This document shows, one piece after another, positions 1 through 5,042 of a stretch of 5,042 nucleotides of DNA. Origin of the DNA: an uncultured Ruminobacter sp. (GTDB lineage Bacteria; Pseudomonadota; Gammaproteobacteria; Enterobacterales; Succinivibrionaceae). The DNA is taken from assembly GCA_900767005.1 (NCBI GenBank), contig CAAFXL010000064.1:1-5042 (forward strand), read 5' to 3'. How positions within the stretch are numbered: the stretch's first letter is position 1; each line of letters starts with the position of its first letter. Below the pieces are notes generated by a model, which worked only from the letters and a program-made list of their open reading frames with translations, was not told where the DNA came from and did not search any database. Made by a program: the position numbers and the translations under genes.

Positions 1-869
1 CTAACCGTTTAACCTCTCAGATTAATGGCCTTGAACAAGGTAACCGTAATGCTCAAGATGGTATCAGTTACGCTCAGACCGCGGAAGGTGCAATGGATGA
101 AATGACAACTATGTATCAGCGTATAAGAACCCTTGCTTTGCAATCTGCCAACGGTACTAATAGTACAAAAGACCGTGAAGCACTACAGCAAGAAGTAAAT
201 CAATTATGTTTAGAAATTGATAGAATTTCTAATGATACTACCTTTGGTGGTGAAAAGATTTTAAACGGTACTAGTGCAGCAACTTTTGATGTTGGTAAAA
301 TAACTGCAACCGCAGGTGATGTAAAGTCAATTTCATTCCAGGTTGGTGCTGATGCTAACCAAACCATTAGCGTAAACTTATCTGCAACTGAAAATACATG
401 TTCATACATAAATAAAGACAAAGCTGCAGCAACAACAACAAAAGGTGTTGCTGGTATGGGCTTTTCTGTAGCTGGTGTTGCTGCATCTTTAGGTTTGGGT
501 AAAGATGCTGATGCCGTTAAAGGTCAAGGTTTATGTGCTAATGCAGCAAGCACTTCAAAAGGTGCAAGTTTTGATATAACAACAGCTGAATCTGCTCAAG
601 GCGTATTAGGTTGTATTGATGCATTTATTGGAGCTGTTGATAGTAAGCGAGCAGAACTTGGTGCGGTTCAAAACCGTTTAGAATCAACAATTCGTAACCA
701 ATCAAATGTTAAAGAAAATGTATCAGATGCTCGTTCACGTATTCGTGATACAGACTTTGCTTCAGAAACTGCCAATATGACACAGCAATCAATCATTCAG
801 CAGGCTTCTCAAAGCATTCTAAGTCAAGCTAACCAAAGACCACAAATGGCTCTAAGTTTATTAGGCTAG
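1..869 (+). CDS. fliC: Flagellin, 5'-truncated by the window edge
   Basis: This is the subunit of the flagellar filament, exported by the flagellar type III system and polymerised outside the cell. The reading frame is open from base 3 (bases 1-2 end a codon) to a TAG stop, giving 288 visible residues. The ATG at 93 is internal: the 30 codons before it already read as conserved flagellin (NRLTSQINGLEQ, then DGISYAQTAEGAM). By family comparison about 50 N-terminal residues are missing, so the full protein would be near 340 residues, a short flagellin with a small variable region. The N-terminal D1 helices carry QRIRTLALQ and EIDRIS. The middle, roughly bases 360-590, is low in complexity and rich in Ala, Gly, Ser and Thr. 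The C-terminal D1/D0 part has LGAVQNRLES, ARSRIRDTDFA, and ends in SQANQRPQMALSLLG. Four cysteines are unusual for a flagellin. Lysine codons are mostly AAA (9 of 12), unlike adk and ddh. The identification is secure; which fliC paralogue this is cannot be told. Confidence 0.96.
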   Translation, partial: NRLTSQINGLEQGNRNAQDGISYAQTAEGAMDEMTTMYQRIRTLALQSANGTNSTKDREALQQEVNQLCLEIDRISNDTTFGGEKILNGTSAATFDVGKITATAGDVKSISFQVGADANQTISVNLSATENTCSYINKDKAAATTTKGVAGMGFSVAGVAASLGLGKDADAVKGQGLCANAASTSKGASFDITTAESAQGVLGCIDAFIGAVDSKRAELGAVQNRLESTIRNQSNVKENVSDARSRIRDTDFASETANMTQQSIIQQASQSILSQANQRPQMALSLLG

Positions 870-898
870 ACTTAAAGGAAAATTTATCTGTTTAGAAC

Positions 899-927
899 AA
901 AGGCTCGCCCAAAAGGCGGGCTTTTTT
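899..927 (+). terminator. Intrinsic terminator after flagellin
   Basis: GCTCGCC (903-909) pairs with GGCGGGC (915-921) around a CAAAA loop, with one G-T wobble. The run of T at 922-927 follows at once and can also pair with the As and G before the stem. It lies 30 bases after the flagellin stop and is far more G+C-rich than its surroundings, as expected for a rho-independent terminator. Confidence 0.9.
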
Positions 928-969
928 CATGTCTTTAGTGTCTTAAGAAATTAAGATTTCATTTATTCT

Positions 970-1105
970 TAAATTCAAACCAAGAATTTTTTTAGATTTT
1001 TAATTTAAGCCCTTGAATTTAAAATTTTAAGCCTTATTTGATACGTAGAAGGAAATAAGACCTAAAAATCTTTATTTAATATTAAAAAATTAAAATTTGA
1101 ATTTA
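970..1105. repeat. Three copies of a TTGAATTTA motif
   Basis: TTGAATTTA occurs at 1013-1021, overlapping the CTTGAA box of the predicted promoter, and again at 1097-1105. Its reverse complement lies at 970-978. The outer copies extend to a 10-base inverted match (970-979 with 1096-1105). This could be a binding site for a regulator or chance in an AT-rich gap; the sequence does not decide. Confidence 0.35.
1012..1039 (+). promoter_or_regulatory. Probable sigma-32 (RpoH) heat-shock promoter of htpG
   Basis: CTTGAA at 1012-1017 is preceded by CC, giving the extended CCCTTGAA form. After a 14-base spacer comes CCTTATTT at 1032-1039, matching six of eight positions of the -10 consensus CCCCATNT. 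The 14-base spacer equals that of the E. coli dnaK P1 promoter as I recall it. The location upstream of htpG, a member of the sigma-32 regulon in E. coli, strengthens the call. Transcription would begin near 1046, giving a leader of about 180 bases. The match is by eye and the background is AT-rich. Confidence 0.65.
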
Positions 1106-1122
1106 GGTTTTATTAATAGCCT

Positions 1123-1159
1123 TTTAAACTTTTTAGTAAGAATTACTTAAAAGTTTAAA
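1123..1159 (+). repeat. Long hairpin in the htpG leader
   Basis: The arms at 1123-1139 and 1143-1159 are reverse complements over 17 bases with a single T-T mismatch (1134 with 1148), closed by a GAA loop at 1140-1142. It has no following T run and is A+T-rich, so it is not a standard terminator. It lies about 75 bases downstream of the predicted start of transcription and 66 bases before the htpG ATG. It could act as leader RNA structure, or as a DNA operator because it is nearly palindromic. Confidence 0.6.
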
Positions 1160-1182
1160 CAGTTCCTATAAAGTTTGGACAG
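1150..1182 (+). repeat. 13-base direct repeat spaced by 20 bp
   Basis: AAAGTTTAAACAG (1150-1162) and AAAGTTTGGACAG (1170-1182) agree at 11 of 13 positions and start exactly 20 bases apart, about two helical turns. A related GGTTAAACA follows at 1182-1190. The first copy overlaps the right arm of the hairpin at 1123-1159. The arrangement resembles tandem regulator sites, but no regulator can be named. Confidence 0.4.
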
Positions 1183-1225
1183 GTTAAACAAATAAGATTT
1201 TAGATAATTAAAAGGACATACATAA

Positions 1226-3133
1226 ATGGCAATTGAACAGCATGGCTTTCAAACCGAAGTTAAGCAGTTACTACATCTTTTAGCTCATAGCTTATATTCA
1301 AATAAAGAAGTATTTTTACGTGAATTAATTTCAAATGCTTCTGATGCAATTGATAAACTACGTTTTACCGCATTAGAAGATACTAGTGCTTTAGGTGATG
1401 ACCCAGAATTACATGTACGTCTTTCAGTTGATAAAGATAAAAAGACTTTAACTATTTCTGATAATGGTATCGGTATGACCAAGGAAGAAGCAATTAAGAA
1501 CCTTGGTACTATCGCAAAATCTGGTACTGCAGAATTCTTTAAGAATATGACTGGTGATAAGTCAAAGGATTCTCAATTAATTGGTCAATTTGGTGTAGGT
1601 TTCTACTCAGCATTTATCGTAGCTGATAAAGTAACAGTTATTAGCCGTAGCTATAAGGCAAATTCAAATGAAGCAGTATGTTGGGAATCAACTGGCGATG
1701 GCGAATTTACTGTAGCTGATGTTGAAAAGAGCGGTCGTGGTACTGATATTATTCTTTCACTTCGTTCTGATGAAGAAGAATTTTTAAATGATTGGACTCT
1801 ACGTAATGCCGTTACTAAGTATTCAGATCATATTTCTTGCCCAGTTGAAATTTTAACTACAGTTAAACCTGAAAAGAAAGAAGGTGAAACTGAAGAACCT
1901 GCTGAATACACTGAATGGCAGCAAATCAATGATGCTAAAGCTTTATGGACTCGTAATCCAAAAGAAATCACTGATGATGAATATAAAGAATTTTATAAGC
2001 ATATTTCTCATGACTATGAAGACCCTCTATGCTGGACTCATAATAAGGTTGAAGGTTCTCAGGAATACACCAATCTATTATATGTTCCAAGAAGAGCTCC
2101 ATGGGATTTATTCCAGCGTGACACTAAACATGGCTTAAAGCTATTTGTTCAGCGTGTATTCATTATGGATGATGCTGAAGTATTTATGCCAACCTATTTA
2201 CGTTTCGTAAAGGGGGTTCTAGATTCAAACGATCTACCATTAAATGTTTCACGTGAAATTTTACAAGATAATAAGATTACCTCATCTTTACGTAAGGCTT
2301 GCACTAAGAAGACTTTACAGATGTTAGATAAACTTTCAAAGCGTGAAGATAAGTCTGATTATGAAACCTTCTGGACTCAGTTTGGTCAAGTGCTAAAGGA
2401 AGGCTTAGTTGAAGATTATGAAAATAAGAATGAAATCTTTAAGTTATGCCGTTTTGCATCAACTAAGAATGATAGTTCTAAGCAAGATGTATCACTAGAA
2501 GATTACATTTCACGTATGCCTGAAAAGCAAAAGAACATCTACTACATTGTAGGTGATAGCTATGAAGCTGCTGCATCAAGTCCATATCTTGAAACCTTAA
2601 AGAAGAAGGGCGTTGAAGTTCTTCTAATGTGGGAAAGAGTTGATGAATGGATCATGAATCAGGTTAGTGATTTTGAAGATCATAAGTTTATTAGCGTAAC
2701 TGCAAAAGACCTAGAACTTGGTGAACTAGAAGACGCTGAAGACAAGACTAAACGTGAAGAAGTTGCTAAGGCTTCAGAAGACCTAATTAAGCGTATGAAA
2801 GATGCTTTAGGTGATAAGGTTTCAGATGTTATTGTTTCAACCAGACTTGTTGATACACCAAGCTGCGTAATTAGCAATGCTAATGCTATGATGACCGCTC
2901 AAATGAGAAAGCTTCTTGAAGCTGCTGGTCAAAAACTTCCTGAAGATAAGTACACTCTAGAAATTAACCCAGAACATGCTCTAGTTAAGAAGATGAGTGA
3001 ACAGACTGATGATGAGTCATTTAAGAATTGGGCAAATCTAATTTATGAACAGGCTCTATTATCAGATCAGGGAGGACTTAAGGATCCTTCTTCATTCTTA
3101 AAGCGTATTAATAGTCTATTATTAGGTAAGTAA
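1226..3133 (+). CDS. htpG: Molecular chaperone HtpG (bacterial Hsp90)
   Basis: This is a cytoplasmic ATP-dependent chaperone that works as a homodimer and remodels client proteins together with the DnaK system. At 635 residues it is close to the E. coli protein (624). The N-terminal GHKL ATPase domain (about 1-215) shows the full nucleotide site: the catalytic Glu33 and Asn37 in LRELISNASD, Asp79 in SDNGIGM, the lid glycines in GQFGVGF (120-126), and GRGT (170-173). An acidic and lysine-rich linker (about 214-229) leads to the middle domain, where RR at 289-290 and Arg343 in NVSREILQDN, the expected phosphate-contacting arginine, are present. The C-terminal dimerisation domain ends without the eukaryotic MEEVD tail. 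The ATG is supported by AAAGGA nine bases upstream and by the family start AIEQHGFQTEV. A second in-frame TAA follows the first. Lysine codons are about 17 AAA to 46 AAG by hand count. A heat-shock promoter is predicted upstream and a terminator lies downstream. Confidence 0.98.
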   Translation: MAIEQHGFQTEVKQLLHLLAHSLYSNKEVFLRELISNASDAIDKLRFTALEDTSALGDDPELHVRLSVDKDKKTLTISDNGIGMTKEEAIKNLGTIAKSGTAEFFKNMTGDKSKDSQLIGQFGVGFYSAFIVADKVTVISRSYKANSNEAVCWESTGDGEFTVADVEKSGRGTDIILSLRSDEEEFLNDWTLRNAVTKYSDHISCPVEILTTVKPEKKEGETEEPAEYTEWQQINDAKALWTRNPKEITDDEYKEFYKHISHDYEDPLCWTHNKVEGSQEYTNLLYVPRRAPWDLFQRDTKHGLKLFVQRVFIMDDAEVFMPTYLRFVKGVLDSNDLPLNVSREILQDNKITSSLRKACTKKTLQMLDKLSKREDKSDYETFWTQFGQVLKEGLVEDYENKNEIFKLCRFASTKNDSSKQDVSLEDYISRMPEKQKNIYYIVGDSYEAAASSPYLETLKKKGVEVLLMWERVDEWIMNQVSDFEDHKFISVTAKDLELGELEDAEDKTKREEVAKASEDLIKRMKDALGDKVSDVIVSTRLVDTPSCVISNANAMMTAQMRKLLEAAGQKLPEDKYTLEINPEHALVKKMSEQTDDESFKNWANLIYEQALLSDQGGLKDPSSFLKRINSLLLGK

Positions 3134-3145
3134 TAAAAATTGGTT

Positions 3146-3180
3146 AAAGGCTCTAGAAATTTTTTCTAGGGCTTTTTTTT
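3146..3180 (+). terminator. Intrinsic terminator after htpG
   Basis: AAAGGCTCTAGAAA (3146-3159) pairs with the sequence at 3163-3176 through a 14-bp stem with two G-T wobbles and a three-base loop. The T run at 3173-3180 forms the end of the stem and the tail. It starts 12 bases after the htpG stop and should separate htpG from adk transcription. Confidence 0.9.
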
Positions 3181-3269
3181 AGGGAAAATTTGGGGAATAA
3201 GAAGAATATTTTTAGAAAAATTCGCCAATTTGCCTTTTGTTTTTGTTAGTTTTTTTACCTATTTTAAGA

Positions 3270-3275
3270 TATAAT
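3270..3275 (+). promoter_or_regulatory. -10 box of a probable housekeeping promoter for adk
   Basis: A perfect TATAAT sits 47 bases before the adk ATG, placing the start of transcription near 3282 with a leader of about 40 bases. No good -35 box is visible at the usual distance: the region 3246-3256 is T-rich (TTAGTTTTTTT) and matches TTGACA poorly. The position between the htpG terminator and adk supports it as the gene's own promoter. Confidence 0.6.
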
Positions 3276-3322
3276 ACCTACAAAATTTTTTTCGATTAAG
3301 CGTTGATAAATAAGGACATAAA

Positions 3323-3967
3323 ATGCGCATCATTTTATTAGGTGCTCCTGGTGCTGGTAAGGGTACTCAGGCTCAGTTTTTAATGAAGAAGTTTGGTATT
3401 CCTCAGATTTCTACTGGTGATATGTTAAGAAGTGCAGCTAAGGTTGGTACTGAACTTGGCTTAAAGGCTAAGGAATTAATGGACAAGGGACAGTTAGTAC
3501 CTGATGATCTAATTATCGGCTTAGTAAAGGAACGTGTAGCTCAAGCAGATTGTGCTAATGGTTTCTTATTTGATGGTTTCCCACGTACTATTCCACAGGC
3601 TGAAGCTATCGATGCTAATGCAATCGGTGTTGATGCTGTAGTTGAAATTTGTGTACCTGATGAAGAAATCGTTAAGCGTATGAGCGGTCGTCGCGTTCAC
3701 TTAGCTTCTGGTAGAACTTACCATGTTATTTTCAATCCACCAAAGGTTGAAGGTAAGGATGATGTAACTGGTGAAGACCTAGTTATTCGTAAGGATGATG
3801 AAGAAGCTACAGTTCGTCAGCGTTTAGCAGTTTACCATTCACAGACTGAACCATTAACTGTATTCTATACTAAGAAGGCAAATGAAGGCACTTGCCGTTA
3901 TATTAAGGTTGATGGTACAAAGCCAGTAAATGAAGTAAGTGATGCTTTAAACGAAGCATTTAAGTAA
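3323..3967 (+). CDS. adk: Adenylate kinase
   Basis: This enzyme catalyses ATP + AMP = 2 ADP in the cytoplasm and keeps adenine nucleotides in balance; it is normally essential. The 214 residues equal the E. coli length. The P-loop GAPGAGKGT (7-15) is intact, as are Arg36 of the AMP site in STGDMLR and DGFPRT with Arg88 (84-89). Arg123, Arg156 and Arg167 sit at their E. coli positions. The LID (about 122-159) has GRRVH, NPPKVEGKDDVTGE and RKDD and lacks the four-cysteine zinc site, so it is the hydrogen-bonded Gram-negative type. The start is supported by AAGGA six bases upstream (the same AAGGACATA string precedes htpG) and by the family start MRIILLGAPG. All 17 lysines use AAG, striking for an AT-rich gene. 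It follows htpG as in E. coli but has its own promoter and terminator. Confidence 0.98.
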   Translation: MRIILLGAPGAGKGTQAQFLMKKFGIPQISTGDMLRSAAKVGTELGLKAKELMDKGQLVPDDLIIGLVKERVAQADCANGFLFDGFPRTIPQAEAIDANAIGVDAVVEICVPDEEIVKRMSGRRVHLASGRTYHVIFNPPKVEGKDDVTGEDLVIRKDDEEATVRQRLAVYHSQTEPLTVFYTKKANEGTCRYIKVDGTKPVNEVSDALNEAFK

Positions 3968-3974
3968 TTTTTTT

Positions 3975-3998
3975 AACCCTAGCGCCTGCTAGGGTTTT
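3975..3998 (+). terminator. Intrinsic terminator after adk
   Basis: AACCCTAGC (3975-3983) and GCTAGGGTT (3988-3996) form a perfect 9-bp stem around a GCCT loop, followed by a T-rich tail (TTTTATTTCT counting from the stem end). It starts eight bases after the adk stop, so ddh is probably transcribed separately. Confidence 0.9.
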
Positions 3999-4017
3999 AT
4001 TTCTAAATTCAGAAATT

Positions 4018-4052
4018 TATACAAGAAGCTGCAAATTATCATATAGTTTGCA
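4018..4052 (+). promoter_or_regulatory. Possible ddh promoter with an overlapping inverted repeat
   Basis: TATACA (4018-4023, four of six matches to TTGACA) and TATAGT (4042-4047) are 18 bases apart. TGCAAA (4030-4035) and TTTGCA (4047-4052) form an inverted repeat with an 11-base spacer that covers the -10 area, which would suit a repressor site. Both parts are weak matches. A promoter is expected here because a terminator closes adk only 21 bases upstream. Confidence 0.35.
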
Positions 4053-4071
4053 AGCAAAGAGGTTTTAGTTT

Positions 4072-5042
4072 ATGACTATTCGTATTGGTATTTTAGGTTA
4101 TGGTAACCTAGGTCGTGGTGTTGAAAACGCAGTTAAGCAAAATCCAGACACCGAATTAGTAGCAGTATTTACTAGAAGAGATCCAAAAACTTTAAAGATC
4201 GCTTCTAATGCTCAAGTTGTTAGCGTTGATGATGCTAAGAATTGGACTGATAAGATTGATGTAATGATTCTTTGTGGTGGTAGTGCTACAGATTTACCAG
4301 TACAGACTCCAGAATTTGCTAAGTTATTTAACGTTGTAGATAGCTTTGATACTCACGCTAAGATCCCTGATCATTTTGCTAATGTTGATAAAGCTGCTAA
4401 ATCTAGCGGTAAGCTTGGTTTAATCTCTATCGGTTGGGATCCAGGTCTATTCTCATTAAATCGTTTATACGCTAATGCAATCCTACCAAATGGTAAGGAT
4501 TATACATTCTGGGGTAAGGGTGTAAGCCAGGGTCACTCTGATGCAGTAAGACGCATTAAGGGTGTTAAGAATGCTAAGCAGTACACTATCCCTGTAGAAG
4601 CAGCTCTTGAAAGCGTAAGAAGTGGTTCAAATCCTGAATTAACTACTAGACAAAAGCACTTACGTGAATGCTTCGTTGTTCTAGAAGATGGTGCAGATAA
4701 GGCTTATGTTGAAAACGCAATTAAGACTATGCCTAACTACTTTGCTGACTACGATACTACCGTAAACTTTATTGATGAAGAAACCTTTAAGCGTGATCAT
4801 TCTGGTATGGCTCATGGTGGTTTTGTAATTCGTTCAGGTAAGACTGGTGCAAACTTAGAAAACACTCATATCATCGAATATAGCTTAAAGCTTGATTCAA
4901 ACCCAGAATTTACTTCATCAGTTCTAGTTGCTTATGCAAGAGCTCTTGTAAGATTAAATAAGGAAGGTAAGACTGGTTGTTTAACTGCATTTGATATTGC
5001 TCCAGCTTACTTAAGCCCTAAGAGTGGTGAAGAATTAAGAAA
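4072..5042 (+). CDS. ddh: meso-Diaminopimelate D-dehydrogenase, 3' end cut by the window
   Basis: This enzyme makes meso-2,6-diaminopimelate in one step from tetrahydrodipicolinate, ammonia and NADPH, bypassing the succinylase or acetylase branch; the product feeds lysine and peptidoglycan. The frame is open from the ATG at 4072 to the right edge (323 codons), and the known Corynebacterium enzyme is about 320 residues, so only a few residues are likely missing. The N-terminal NADP Rossmann motif is GYGNLGRG (9-16), with TRR at 34-36 in the expected place for the phosphate of NADP. CGGSATDLP (68-76), VDSFDTH (89-95), GWDPGLFS (121-128), FWGKGVSQGHSDAVRRI (146-162), MPNYF (220-224), GMAHGG (245-250) and LDSNPEFT (274-281) match conserved substrate-site and hinge segments. 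AAGAGG nine bases upstream supports the start. Lysine codons are AAG in 21 of 24 cases. Annotation as another Gfo/Idh-type oxidoreductase is unlikely given the motif matches along the whole length. Confidence 0.95.
   Translation, partial: MTIRIGILGYGNLGRGVENAVKQNPDTELVAVFTRRDPKTLKIASNAQVVSVDDAKNWTDKIDVMILCGGSATDLPVQTPEFAKLFNVVDSFDTHAKIPDHFANVDKAAKSSGKLGLISIGWDPGLFSLNRLYANAILPNGKDYTFWGKGVSQGHSDAVRRIKGVKNAKQYTIPVEAALESVRSGSNPELTTRQKHLRECFVVLEDGADKAYVENAIKTMPNYFADYDTTVNFIDEETFKRDHSGMAHGGFVIRSGKTGANLENTHIIEYSLKLDSNPEFTSSVLVAYARALVRLNKEGKTGCLTAFDIAPAYLSPKSGEELR

Larger units (their letters stand above)
928..1225. other. AT-rich intergenic region between fliC terminator and htpG
   Basis: No open reading frame of convincing length or composition is seen on either strand. 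The stretch is made mostly of A and T runs. It holds a heat-shock-type promoter, a long near-perfect hairpin, a 20-bp-spaced direct repeat and three copies of TTGAATTTA, which are listed separately. A ribosome binding site (AAAGGA, 1211-1216) closes it, nine bases before the htpG ATG. If the promoter call is right, about 180 bases of this gap are transcribed as the htpG leader. Confidence 0.75.

Noticed and set aside
93..95. ATG as the start of the flagellin gene
   Set aside because: The same frame is open to the left edge and encodes conserved flagellin sequence, and no ribosome binding site precedes this ATG.
200..421. Minus-strand reading frame of 73 codons inside flagellin
   Set aside because: It is antisense to conserved flagellin sequence, has no recognisable motif and is best explained as a shadow of the real gene.
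1075..1086. Palindrome TTTAATATTAAA in the htpG upstream region
   Set aside because: It consists only of A and T within a very AT-rich stretch and does not extend past a mismatch, so chance is the simplest explanation.
1163..1167. TTCCT as an anti-Shine-Dalgarno strand for a classic thermometer
   Set aside because: Only four bases pair with AGGA and the flanks do not extend the helix.
1203..1208. GATAAT as a -10 box for htpG
   Set aside because: It would start transcription at the ribosome binding site itself, and no -35 box lies at a suitable distance.
1285..1482. Minus-strand frame of 65 codons inside htpG
   Set aside because: It lies opposite the conserved ATPase domain, and its translation has no family features.
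1884..2138. Overlapping + strand frame of 84 codons inside htpG
   Set aside because: It is out of frame with a well-conserved gene, has low complexity and no ribosome binding site of note.
2680..2877. Minus-strand frame of 65 codons in the htpG C-terminal region
   Set aside because: Its serine- and leucine-rich translation is typical of the antisense of an acidic, lysine-rich coding region.
4004..4019. TAAATT-CAGA-AATTTA hairpin after the adk terminator
   Set aside because: A six-base all-AT stem is too weak to support a function, and the adjacent adk terminator already explains the location.

Overview
The window is an AT-rich stretch of bacterial chromosome. All four genes are on the + strand: the 3' part of a flagellin gene (fliC), the Hsp90 chaperone gene htpG, the adenylate kinase gene adk, and an almost complete meso-diaminopimelate dehydrogenase gene (ddh). 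Three things point to an AT-rich gammaproteobacterium. The flagellin has the Vibrio/Pseudomonas-type N-terminal sequence, Adk has the zinc-free LID seen in Escherichia coli, and htpG-adk is the order found in E. coli and relatives. An anaerobic gut or rumen lineage such as Succinivibrionaceae would fit the base composition and the presence of ddh, but this is inference and not shown by the sequence.

Layout: flagellin runs from the left edge to 869 and is followed by a G+C-rich intrinsic terminator. A 356-base AT-rich gap (870-1225) follows. It holds a good match to a sigma-32 heat-shock promoter (1012-1039), a 17-bp hairpin (1123-1159), a 20-bp-spaced direct repeat (1150-1182) and three copies of a 9-base motif. 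htpG occupies 1226-3133 and ends in a tandem TAA TAA stop and a strong terminator. adk (3323-3967) has its own TATAAT box and terminator. ddh starts at 4072 and runs off the right edge only a few residues short of its expected end.

Each gene has its own terminator or promoter-bearing gap, so the four look like separate transcription units and not one operon. Their roles are independent: motility filament, heat-shock protein folding, adenine nucleotide balance, and lysine/peptidoglycan precursor synthesis. The htpG-adk pair reflects conserved gene order more than a shared pathway. In E. coli the gene after adk is hemH; here ddh takes that place.

I found no mobile element, CRISPR array, RNA gene or clearly novel system. 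The points most worth a second look are four cysteines in a flagellin, the structured leader of htpG, the one-step DAP dehydrogenase in a gammaproteobacterial setting, and a sharp change in lysine codon choice between the flagellin gene and adk/ddh.
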